Of a stretch of 64,000 bases of DNA, positions 36,541 through 43,903 are shown in pieces (position 1 is the first letter of the stretch; the number at the start of each line of letters is the position of its first letter). Below the pieces are notes generated by a model. That model worked only from the letters and a program-made list of their open reading frames with translations. It made no database searches and was not told the DNA's origin. The translations under genes were made by a program, and so were the position numbers. This DNA comes from an uncultured archaeon (lineage in GTDB: Archaea; Thermoplasmatota; Thermoplasmata; Thermoplasmatales; Thermoplasmataceae), in NCBI GenBank assembly GCA_000965745.1, contig CP009479.1, positions 816,457 through 880,456 of the forward strand, given 5' to 3'.

Positions 36541-38121
36541 TTATTTTCTCGTCATAAGAACAGCGAAAGCTATCAGGTCAGCGACAATGACAATGTATGA
36601 AATAATAGGGTGAAGATTCATCACATAAATTGACCCGAGCAGTATGAACCCCAGGAAGAGGGAGCCAGGCACCTTGTTTGAAGTTTTCTGCTGTTGAGGG
36701 GCTTCAATATCCTCTAGCCTTCTCTTGAGCATTGGAATGACGTCCAGCCCTTTCTCTATGGAGACTGCTGCCCTTTTTACAAATTCAGACATCTGCTTCC
36801 TGTACAGCTCATCCAGGAGGCCTTCCCTGTAAAGCAACTCCCTCATGACCCTCACAAACTTGAACTCAGGATCAAGCGTCTTGCATATACCTTCAAGAAG
36901 TGAGGACATTCTCATGTAAAGGACAAGCGATCTCGGGAGTCGGAAAGGAAACTCGAAAATAACGCCATTTGCGATCTCCATGAGCTCCCTTATTTCCGCA
37001 TCGTTTGCGCTTCTTCCAGATAGGCTCGTCATGGCAATTTCTATGCTTCTTCTTATCACACCTCTGTTTGCTGCGGGGGAGAGTGCATTAAGGCTCAACA
37101 GAGCATCTATTATGAGTTCCGGATCCTTCTTCATAAGCCCGTCATAGAGGGACAGAAGGGAGAATCTTGTCTCATCATCTAGGTTTCCGACCATTCCAAA
37201 ATCGTATAGAATGATCCTTCCCTCCGGAGTAACCGAGATGTTTCCGGGATGGGGATCAGCATGAAATATATCGTCCCTTAGCAGCATGCGCATAAATGCC
37301 AGATCCACCCTGAATGCAAGGTCCTGCATATCCACATTGTTCTTCTTCAGGCCTTCTATGTCCGTGATCTTTGTGCCTATGATATATTCCGTGACCATTA
37401 CTTCCTTTCCGGAGATCTCATTTATGACGCGGGGAATCAGGGCGTCTTCTCTTTTCAGCAGGTTTTCCCTTATCCTGTTCGAGTTCTCTGCCTCTTTCCT
37501 GTAGTCTATCTCGTCGTATATCCTGCCCTTGAAATCGATGATTACGTTGCTAACGCTGATATAAAGGAAATTCTCTATCCGCCTTCTAAGGAGTTTGAGA
37601 AGACGGCTGATGACCTCCAGATCCCTCTTGAGTATGAACTCTATCCTCGGCCTGTTTACCTTAACTGCCACATTCTGACCCTTGTACTTTGCAAGATAGA
37701 CCTGGCCCAGGGAAGCACCGGATATGGCCTCCTCGTTGAACTCCTCGAAGACATCATCTATCTTTCCGAGGTTTCTCTCGATAATCTCCTTTGCATGGGA
37801 AAATGGGGCTGGAGGAACACGATCCTGCAACTGCTCAAAAGATGCAATGTACTCCTTAGGAAGCAGGTCTGGCCTCGCTGACAGGACCTGGCCCAGTTTA
37901 ATGAACGTGGGTCCTAGAGAAAAAAAAGTTTCCACAGCTCTTTGCCCATTTCTTTCCCTCATCGTGCTCCAAGCTGCTTCTTCGTTCTCTTCACGAGCCC
38001 TTCTCCTGTCTTTCAAATAACGCCTGATGATCGGTGCCAGCTTCAGGAAAACACGCAATTCCTGTCGCCTCAAGCCTTTGAAAGGATCGTTACTGTCAGG
38101 CATTCTGCTCCCTATCCGCAT
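36541..38121 (-). CDS. ABC1/AarF/UbiB-family atypical kinase
   Basis: A 526-aa protein-kinase-like ATPase, in bacteria and mitochondria needed for quinone synthesis. The family-specific K-x-G-Q motif is FIKLGQVLSARPDLLPKEY, followed by the ATP-binding lysine in VAVKVNRP, the catalytic HADPHPGNI and metal-binding LYDFGMVG. The C-terminus ends in two hydrophobic segments (about residues 485-520), typical membrane anchors. The organism's menaquinone synthesis (mqnD at 14924-15739) gives a plausible context. Substrate unknown. Confidence 0.93.
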   Translation of the reverse strand: MRIGSRMPDSNDPFKGLRRQELRVFLKLAPIIRRYLKDRRRAREENEEAAWSTMRERNGQRAVETFFSLGPTFIKLGQVLSARPDLLPKEYIASFEQLQDRVPPAPFSHAKEIIERNLGKIDDVFEEFNEEAISGASLGQVYLAKYKGQNVAVKVNRPRIEFILKRDLEVISRLLKLLRRRIENFLYISVSNVIIDFKGRIYDEIDYRKEAENSNRIRENLLKREDALIPRVINEISGKEVMVTEYIIGTKITDIEGLKKNNVDMQDLAFRVDLAFMRMLLRDDIFHADPHPGNISVTPEGRIILYDFGMVGNLDDETRFSLLSLYDGLMKKDPELIIDALLSLNALSPAANRGVIRRSIEIAMTSLSGRSANDAEIRELMEIANGVIFEFPFRLPRSLVLYMRMSSLLEGICKTLDPEFKFVRVMRELLYREGLLDELYRKQMSEFVKRAAVSIEKGLDVIPMLKRRLEDIEAPQQQKTSNKVPGSLFLGFILLGSIYVMNLHPIISYIVIVADLIAFAVLMTRK

Positions 38122-38202
38122 TTTTTATAATAATTGATCCAAAAAGGTGTAATAATTTCGCGAATAATCCACTCGACGCACTGCATGTCCTTCAGCTCCT
38201 GC

Positions 38203-38544
38203 CTACTGCGATTCTGCAAGGCTTGACAGGAACTCCCTGACCTTCTCTTCTTTGAAGTACCCTGTCTTTTTTCCAACAAGTGCACCATCATGGAACCCCA
38301 AAAGAGCAGGGAGGGCTCGAACACCAAATCTTTCGTACACTTCGGGAGACTGATCTGCGTTCACCCTCATAATCCGGTATTCTGAAAAATCTCCATGCGA
38401 AATGACCCTTTGGAGCACCTCGATCATGAGCTCGCACGGATAGCACCATGGGGCCCACAGATCAATAACCGCAAATTTGTGCCTTTCAACTGTCTCCATG
38501 GCTGTTTTAAGGCCAACATCAGGAATATACTCTGTATTCGTCAC
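38203..38544 (-). CDS. Thioredoxin-like protein
   Basis: A 113-aa thioredoxin fold protein with the redox motif WAPWCYPCELM. The cis-proline region is GVRALPALLGFHDG. The dipeptide between the cysteines (YP) differs from classic GP, so its redox potential and partners may differ. Start is GTG 38544. It is upstream of the UbiB-like gene on the same strand, with an 81-bp gap. Confidence 0.88.
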   Translation of the reverse strand: MTNTEYIPDVGLKTAMETVERHKFAVIDLWAPWCYPCELMIEVLQRVISHGDFSEYRIMRVNADQSPEVYERFGVRALPALLGFHDGALVGKKTGYFKEEKVREFLSSLAESQ

Positions 38545-38609
38545 TCTCTATCAGATCAGTGTAGAAGAAGATCAGGCAGAATTAAAAGAGATCGTTCTGG
38601 TAAGGCTAA

Positions 38610-39110
38610 CTACCAGTAGTCTTTGTTGACGAAATCGTCGTAAAGCTCTGCGATGTAGTTTTTGTTGTTCAGCTGATTGTCCGCCAGAGTCTTGAGAACG
38701 CCTGAAACTTTGGCATCACTATATTCGTTCGACATCAGCTCCAGCACATTGTGAATGTCGTTAGACATCTTCATGGCCTTCAGGAGCACACTTTTCATAT
38801 CATTGGCATTAACATCCGCCAAGTCCTGGGTAACCAGATGATCAAGCATTTCGAAGCTTCTGGCATCAGACGGTTCCTGCACCTCTTCAAATTCTCCTTT
38901 GTCCAGGGCATCCCTTATCATTACCAGATCTCTCTCTTCGTTTTCCAGAAGAGTCTCGAGCATCATTCTCACATGATCCACGCTGGATTCTTCATACAGT
39001 TCCCTGTACCTGTCCACCATCTTCTCCTTAAGGCCGAATGCTTTTTTCAGAAGATTTTCCCTAACTTCTCCAGATTCTTTTCCAGATATTGTCGAATTGG
39101 CTTTTGTCAC
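38610..39110 (-). CDS. Ferritin-like four-helix protein lacking clear metal ligands
   Basis: A 166-aa helical protein. The layout of four long helices (KKAFGLKEKMVDRYRELYEE, LETLLENEERDLVMIRDAL, and LLKAMKMSNDIHNVLELMSN, LADNQLNNKNYIAELYDDF) resembles rubrerythrin/ferritin-like bundles. The canonical E-x-x-H pairs are not visible: the second position reads DNQLNNKNY. It may be a degenerate or structural relative. The start GTG 39110 is chosen because AGGAGGAAGTCA lies just upstream; the open frame begins at 39140. It is adjacent to the mobile unit, whose left boundary is about 94 bp away. Confidence 0.65.
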   Translation of the reverse strand: MTKANSTISGKESGEVRENLLKKAFGLKEKMVDRYRELYEESSVDHVRMMLETLLENEERDLVMIRDALDKGEFEEVQEPSDARSFEMLDHLVTQDLADVNANDMKSVLLKAMKMSNDIHNVLELMSNEYSDAKVSGVLKTLADNQLNNKNYIAELYDDFVNKDYW

Positions 39111-39195
39111 TGACTTCCTCCTAACATAAATTATAACCAATCAAGCTTATAACCTTTGCCATGCGCCTTATACAGAGGTGAACGCCTTTTAAACC

Positions 39196-39203
39196 AGAAA
39201 ATG
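39196..39203. repeat. Left target-site duplication, AGAAAATG
   Basis: Eight bases immediately outside the left inverted end of the mobile unit. The same AGAAAATG lies directly outside the right end at 42140-42147. A perfect 8-bp duplication is strong evidence that the whole 39204-42139 segment inserted as one unit. Confidence 0.8.
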
Positions 39204-39225
39204 GAGACTGTCAATTGTTAGTTGA
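39204..39225 (+). repeat. Left terminal inverted repeat of the mobile unit
   Basis: Begins GAGACTGTCAATTG and ends GTTGA. It pairs with the reverse complement of 42118-42139 at 16 of 22 positions, with conserved TGTCAA and GTTGA blocks. It also pairs with the internal copy (13 of 22). Confidence 0.72.
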
Positions 39226-39268
39226 AATTCTGTGATTTCCAGTCTCTCGACCGCAATCATGAAACATA

Positions 39269-40469
39269 ATGAGTACATCACATTCCATGCGGATACGCCG
39301 GATCCCAGGCATATCTAGGGTCGTTATTACAACAAACCTTGATGACTATTCCGGTGATCATCCATCCTCGCCTCTCAGGCTGGAAGATCAGCCCACAAAT
39401 ATCAGGTTCAGCAGTGACGGCACTCCCATACTGCACTACAGGGACCCTATCTGTCCCAGATGCTTCTCCAGGGATGTCTCAAGGAACGGTACATACATGA
39501 GGGAAGTGCAGGGCCACAGTGTGAAGATACAGAAATACATCTGCAATGCCTGCTCCTTCTCCTTCGAGGCAAGGCCTCCGGGATACGGGTACGGAAAGCA
39601 TATCCCTGAGGATCTGAGGGAAAAGACCATGAAATCTCGCGTGCTCTCATCCCTCAGGAAGGCTGCACAGATGTGCGGCATATTCCTCGGAACATCAGTT
39701 TCACACGAGTCGGTGAGGACATCTGTACCTGACATGCCTTTCCGGCATGAAAGGGAATCCTCAGGATATTTCTCATACGACGAGCAGTACGTGAAGATCA
39801 ACGGCCAGAGAAGATACAGGTTCCTACTCAAGGATACTGTCACTGGTGAGTTTCATGAGGACATCCTGCTGGATCTGGGTGAGGATTCCACCACCTCATT
39901 CATCCTTGACGCACTCAGGAGATTCTCCATTGGTTCTGAGATAACAGTGACAACAGACGCTTATCACTACGAGGACGCATTCAGGAATGTCTCCCGGCAA
40001 CTTCACATAAGAGTTAGGAGGCAGAGGTGCCTCTTCCACCTCCTCAAGGACCTGAGGAAGAAGGCATATGATTCAGGCAGGAAGGATGAGCTGACTTCAG
40101 CACTGGGTCTCATAAATTACACGTTCTTCCAGACTCCTGAGAACCTGGAGAAGCTTGGAAAAAATGCGGAGCCTGTCAAGAGGAAGGTCTCAGGAAAGTC
40201 TGAAAAGGAGGCGACATTCATTCTCCTTGGTCTTGTGAGGGATCTCTATTCCGGCGATCCTGTCATAGGTAAATTTCTGAAGCAGATAAGGAAGAACAGG
40301 AGGGAGATATTCTGGTATCTCGAAGATCGGAAGGTCAACAGAACAAACAACGTTGCCGAGCATCATTTCCCCCAGAGATCTGAACCTCCTTAAGAGGAGG
40401 TTCAAGACCGATGATGGACTGCTCAGGACATCCTACTGGTACCACCGGTACTCATCAACCGGAAGTTGA
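39269..40469 (+). pseudogene. DDE transposase with a late frameshift
   Basis: The uninterrupted frame (39269-40393) gives 374 aa. An N-terminal zinc ribbon has CPRC (residues 62-65) and CNAC (92-95). Candidate catalytic residues are D171 in FSYDEQYV, D230 in VTTDAYHYED and E364 in NNVAEHHF. After HHF the frame ends SEPP. Removing one C from the run CCCCC at 40369-40373 restores a tail PRDLNLLKRRFKTDDG and onwards to TGA 40467-40469, the likely original C-terminus. The enzyme could be inactivated, use +1 frameshifting, or the run could be a sequencing error. Because the catalytic triad precedes the shift, partial function is possible. Confidence 0.75.
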
Positions 40470-40476
40470 CGACGTC
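40455..40476 (-). repeat. Internal copy of the right inverted end
   Basis: Reverse-complement reading begins GACGTCGTCAACTTCC. It is 19 of 22 identical to the outer right end (42118-42139) and in the same orientation. It overlaps the last codons and stop of both the transposase continuation frame and the small passenger gene. The flank beyond (CCCTTTTG) does not match AGAAAATG. Confidence 0.7.
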
Positions 40477-40850
40477 CCCTTTTGAAAGAACTTGTATACT
40501 AACGAATAATTGATTAACGATGCAGGCCAGAATGCTATTAACCTGCTGCCATCAACAATCCCTACAAGAAAGAGGAGTATTGGAATTATCTGAAGAGTAA
40601 TCGCCATCCACTTTATTCTAATTCCAAGAAGCCAAAGTACAGGGATCAGGAGCAGGAAAAATGACATGAATATGTTATATCTTAATGTTGCAGCTCCATT
40701 AATTGGATCAGAGTAATACATTCGTTGAGAATAGAATGCCAAAATAGTTGCAATTATTGATATGATTGCAATTAGATTCCATACCAGGTTGCTTCGAAAG
40801 TGGGAGCGCCTTAATCCCTTAACCTCATCTTTTTCCATTTCTAACACCAT
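40455..40850 (-). CDS. Passenger gene: small four-helix membrane protein
   Basis: A 131-aa protein with hydrophobic helices at about residues 22-42, 58-78, 82-100 and 103-120, and a basic N-terminal segment. No family recognised. ATG 40848-40850 overlaps the stop of the upstream exported-protein gene as TGATG, so translation is probably coupled. The last residues (about TSSTSG) are encoded by the internal inverted-end copy, so the C-terminus was set or altered by the element. An immunity or membrane partner role for the exported protein is inference. Confidence 0.65.
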   Translation of the reverse strand: MVLEMEKDEVKGLRRSHFRSNLVWNLIAIISIIATILAFYSQRMYYSDPINGAATLRYNIFMSFFLLLIPVLWLLGIRIKWMAITLQIIPILLFLVGIVDGSRLIAFWPASLINYSLVYKFFQKGTSSTSG

Positions 40851-42061
40851 CAAAGTATGTTTTGCGTATATTGCTCGTCGTAGTTATTTGACACATATTG
40901 GTTATAAAGGACACTTGAGGACCATGTGTCCCAACTAGCAGTAACACCGTTCCAATATTTAATGGTGTTACTGATGTAAACATGGCCATTCCCCTGATTA
41001 TTTATAGTGACAACTATGTTTGGGAAAGCCTCCCAGTATGTATATCCTTGGAACGGAAATTGAGCATACAGTTCGATGTAATAGGATGAAGTTGCAGAAG
41101 TAGAACTATGCTGGTAACTATCCGTGATTATGGTCGGGTAAGAATATTCCCAGTAGTAATAATCAAGAGAATAATAATTATCATTGGCTCCACTCACATA
41201 GCTTCCACCTTGTCCACTCCAAGTCACAGCCAGTGATGCAGTAGCATCCCACAAATGTATACCTGGCACTACAGTGTGATCCCATTCAGGAAGTGTTCCT
41301 GTTACGGAAGTTCCAAAATTAGAACCTCCGCCGCCACCTGGTGGGGTGGGCGCCAGTGGGGAATTAACAACGAAGTTAGTACTCTTAGCGTTAGATGAAA
41401 CAATACCCTGCCCGCTCGCAGGCAAGAACTGTGGTGCGAATAAGTAGGCCATTGTGGGATCATAATTAATTGAGGCAAAGAATTGACTGAATCCTGATGA
41501 GGCAGTCTTATGCACAGTCAGAATGTTAAGGTTACCAGTTTTTGAATGTAGCAAGCTCATATATACGTAATCAATAAGATTGTCCTTTGAATGAGATATC
41601 ACTGTCGCATACAAAACCCCATTCGACATATAATCAGGAATCTTGGATGAATTGTAATATGACGATTGATTCTTAAATGACTCAAATTGACGCACCTGAA
41701 ATGTGGAATGAGAGTATCTAGACGTACCGTTGTTTGTCAACGTTGAACTCAAAGTCACGTTGTTTTTATCAGATAAATTGTAAGATACTATTGTGTGAAC
41801 AAGATATGTTGTGCTATCATTTGAATCACCCATTGTTATCCTATAGCTAACTTGAGCCGTCAATTGAATACCTGATGTCAGGTTTGTCAAATTGCTATTA
41901 TTACCGGAGATAGCAGAGGTTACCAACGCAGGTTGAGAATTTACGTCTGCCGTGTTTGTAATAGCCGAATTGTTGTGATACGATGTTATAATTGCAAAAG
42001 ATGCACCGATCATCACTGAAGAGAGAAGAAGAGAAACCATAATTTTTATTTTATGGCTCAT
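40850..42061 (-). CDS. Passenger gene: exported, Asn-glycosylation-rich protein
   Basis: A 403-aa protein of unknown family. The N-terminus KIKIMVSLLLSSVMIGASFAI is a signal peptide or anchor. The first half has many N-x-S/T sequons (NNSNLTNLTSG, NNVTLSSTLTNNGTSR). A glycine linker (PTPPGGGGGSNFG) joins it to an aromatic-rich second domain with many Tyr and Trp residues (DNYYSLDYYYWEYSY). The open frame extends to 42121, but ATG 42061 (MSHKIK) follows the A/T tract at 42083-42099 and matches the signal peptide. Base composition is visibly more A/T-rich than the surrounding genes, which supports transfer. Confidence 0.7.
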   Translation of the reverse strand: MSHKIKIMVSLLLSSVMIGASFAIITSYHNNSAITNTADVNSQPALVTSAISGNNSNLTNLTSGIQLTAQVSYRITMGDSNDSTTYLVHTIVSYNLSDKNNVTLSSTLTNNGTSRYSHSTFQVRQFESFKNQSSYYNSSKIPDYMSNGVLYATVISHSKDNLIDYVYMSLLHSKTGNLNILTVHKTASSGFSQFFASINYDPTMAYLFAPQFLPASGQGIVSSNAKSTNFVVNSPLAPTPPGGGGGSNFGTSVTGTLPEWDHTVVPGIHLWDATASLAVTWSGQGGSYVSGANDNYYSLDYYYWEYSYPTIITDSYQHSSTSATSSYYIELYAQFPFQGYTYWEAFPNIVVTINNQGNGHVYISNTIKYWNGVTASWDTWSSSVLYNQYVSNNYDEQYTQNIL

Positions 42062-42082
42062 TAAATTAATAACCAAGTTCTG

Positions 42083-42099
42083 TATATATATATATATAT
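42083..42099. promoter_or_regulatory. Alternating TATA tract at the right end of the unit
   Basis: A run of TATATATA repeats that reads as a TATA box in both directions. Leftward it sits about 25-30 nt before the passenger gene ATG at 42061. Rightward it could drive transcription out of the element through the inverted end into rpe (start 42184). Bidirectional use is inference. Confidence 0.5.
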
Positions 42100-42117
42100 T
42101 TCTATCTTGCGTAATCA

Positions 42118-42139
42118 TCAACCAGAAGTTGACAATGTC
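42118..42139 (-). repeat. Right terminal inverted repeat of the mobile unit
   Basis: Read on the minus strand it begins GACATTGTCAACTTC and ends GTTGA. It pairs with the left end and is bounded outside by AGAAAATG (42140-42147), the right copy of the target duplication. Confidence 0.72.
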
Positions 42140-42147
42140 AGAAAATG
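42140..42147. repeat. Right target-site duplication, AGAAAATG
   Basis: Identical to 39196-39203. It lies 37 bp before the rpe start codon, so the insertion landed in the rpe upstream region. Confidence 0.8.
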
Positions 42148-42183
42148 CAAAAATGGTTAAGAGAAGTTTCCATCAGGTCTTGC

Positions 42184-42828
42184 ATGCTGGTTTCACCATC
42201 GATTATCTCTTCAGACCTGAGGGTGTTGCAGAACCAGATTGAAGAATGCGAAAGGCATGGGGCTGCATCATTCCATCTTGATGTGATGGACGGACACTTT
42301 GTTCCCAACCTGACAATGGGCCCTGACATAGTAAAAGCAGTTAGAAAATCTACAGAACTGCCGTTAGAGGTGCATCTCATGATTGACAGGCCAGACAGAT
42401 ACTACACCAAGTTTGCAGAATCTGGCTCTGATATCCTCCTCATACATTACGAATCTCCAGTCAATCTGAGGGGCCTTTTCAACAACATGAAGAATGAAGG
42501 CTTGAAGTATGGCCTCGTCATCAATCCCGGGACAGAATTCAGGGAGGTCTCTGATCTTCTCGATGGAACGGAAATTCTCCTGATAATGTCAGTGCATCCC
42601 GGGTTCTCTGGCCAGAAATTCATTGACGTGACTGACAAAATATCGGAAGCATCAGCCTTCATCAAGGACAACGGGCTGGGCACGAAGATAGAAGTGGACG
42701 GTGGAATCAACCTTGAGACTGGAAAAAAATCGGCCAAGGCCGGAGCGGATATCCTGGTGTCTGCATCCTACATATTCTCTGGAACCATAAAAGAAAGAAT
42801 AGGGAGCCTTAAAAGACTCACCAGGTGA
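42184..42828 (+). CDS. rpe: Ribulose-phosphate 3-epimerase
   Basis: Interconverts ribulose 5-phosphate and xylulose 5-phosphate in the pentose phosphate network. The TIM-barrel protein shows SPSIISSDL, the metal-binding HLDVMDGHFVPNLTMGP, PLEVHLMIDRPD, MSVHPGFSGQKFI and the phosphate loop EVDGGINLETGKK. ATG 42184 (MLVSPSIIS) gives 214 aa and begins at the first barrel strand. The open frame reaches 42145, inside the target duplication, but that part looks like upstream sequence. The insertion separates the gene from the pre-insertion upstream A/T sequence near 39186-39194. Confidence 0.93.
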   Translation: MLVSPSIISSDLRVLQNQIEECERHGAASFHLDVMDGHFVPNLTMGPDIVKAVRKSTELPLEVHLMIDRPDRYYTKFAESGSDILLIHYESPVNLRGLFNNMKNEGLKYGLVINPGTEFREVSDLLDGTEILLIMSVHPGFSGQKFIDVTDKISEASAFIKDNGLGTKIEVDGGINLETGKKSAKAGADILVSASYIFSGTIKERIGSLKRLTR

Positions 42829-42829
42829 A

Positions 42830-43807
42830 TCAGGCCTCCAGTATCAGCCTGCCGTCCTTGACTTTCGGGAAATAGTCCAGGGCTTCTTTTATGTCGGCGA
42901 GCTTGAAGCGCTTTGCCACTCTCACCTTGAGACCCTTCCTGGCTGTGATGTCAGCGAGGTCGAGAAGCTCCTTTCTGGACCCACCTGTTGAACCAATTAT
43001 TGTCCGTTCTGCAGTATACAGGGCGGCTATGTCAACCTCAGCCTCTTTGCCGGTCAGCACTCCGAACGTCACCAGGCTGCCTCCGGCAGAGAGGTGGCTC
43101 AGGGAATCCTTCCAGAATTTTTGCCCCAGTGAATTCATGACAATATCCACTTTCAGGTTTTCGGGCACGCTGTCTGGATCGTAAACTTCAGAAGCGCCAT
43201 AATCCTTTACCCACTCCTTTCTTGATACGGCATGGACTTCCATGCCGAAATGTGACGCAAGCTGTGTGGCAAAAATACCGGTGTTTCCGGAAGCGCCATA
43301 TATCAGGATCCTTTTCTCATGGCTCGCTCCTGCTCTAATGAGGGCATGGTAAGCAGTCAGGCCACCTATGGGCAGGCTGACTGCCACATCAGGGTCCATT
43401 CCCTGCGGCATCTTAAACAGGTTATCCTCGTTTATGTTGAACTCTTCTGCATACCCGCCGTTTGATACCACTCCCCAGAGACCTCCGTTTGTGCACATGT
43501 ATTCTCTTGAAGTGAGGCACATATCACAGTTTCCGCAGAAAATTCTCGGGTAGATTATGACTTTGTCCCCTTTCCTGATGCGCTTTCCATCGGACTTTGC
43601 TACACCCATTACTTCTGAGCCTGGTATGTGAGGAAAAGGGGCGAGGCTGTAAACTACCTTTCCGGCCACTACGTTGTAGTCTATGGGGTTCATTCCCGCT
43701 CTTTCGAATCCGACTCTTATCTCTCCCTTTCCGGGTTCAGGCACATTTACATCCTCGAATTTCAGGTTCTCCTTTCCAAGAGGCTTGTATACAACAGCAC
43801 CTTTCAT
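42830..43807 (-). CDS. MDR-family oxidoreductase with structural zinc site
   Basis: A 325-aa medium-chain dehydrogenase/reductase. The structural-zinc loop has four cysteines (FCGNCDMCLTSREYMC) and the nucleotide-binding loop is YGASGNTGIFATQLA. The usual catalytic zinc cysteine is absent: the motif reads AGMNPIDYNVV, as in quinone or enoyl reductases. It may reduce a C=C bond (for example an acryloyl-CoA or quinone) rather than an alcohol. ATG 43807. The stop is next to the convergent rpe end. Confidence 0.86.
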   Translation of the reverse strand: MKGAVVYKPLGKENLKFEDVNVPEPGKGEIRVGFERAGMNPIDYNVVAGKVVYSLAPFPHIPGSEVMGVAKSDGKRIRKGDKVIIYPRIFCGNCDMCLTSREYMCTNGGLWGVVSNGGYAEEFNINEDNLFKMPQGMDPDVAVSLPIGGLTAYHALIRAGASHEKRILIYGASGNTGIFATQLASHFGMEVHAVSRKEWVKDYGASEVYDPDSVPENLKVDIVMNSLGQKFWKDSLSHLSAGGSLVTFGVLTGKEAEVDIAALYTAERTIIGSTGGSRKELLDLADITARKGLKVRVAKRFKLADIKEALDYFPKVKDGRLILEA

Positions 43808-43876
43808 ACCTTAAGATGTCAGCATTATTCTAAAGTCTAGCTGTTTTCTTTTTGAACCGGAAAGACAGCAAAATAC

Positions 43877-43885
43877 TTATTTAAA
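43877..43885 (+). promoter_or_regulatory. TATA box of xerA
   Basis: TTATTTAAA is centred about 23 nt upstream of TTG 43904. It supports that TTG as a leaderless start, since no ATG is in frame nearby. Confidence 0.5.
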
Positions 43886-43903
43886 CAAACATTGGAATAG
43901 AAG

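Larger units (their letters stand above)
39204..42139 (+). mobile_element. Insertion sequence carrying two passenger genes
   Basis: A 2.9-kb unit bounded by imperfect 22-bp inverted ends (39204-39225 and 42118-42139; 16 of 22 positions match) and flanked by a perfect 8-bp duplication AGAAAATG. It holds a DDE transposase (39269 onwards) and, on the opposite strand, an exported protein and a small membrane protein. A second right-end-like copy at 40455-40476 (19 of 22 identical to the outer right end) lies just after the transposase, where a bare insertion sequence would end, but no duplication flanks it. An 8-bp duplication fits the IS6 or IS1595 families; the family is not settled. Confidence 0.78.

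Noticed and set aside
38112-38327. 71-aa minus-strand frame between the thioredoxin and UbiB-like genes
   Set aside because: Overlaps the thioredoxin gene in another frame and lacks any motif.
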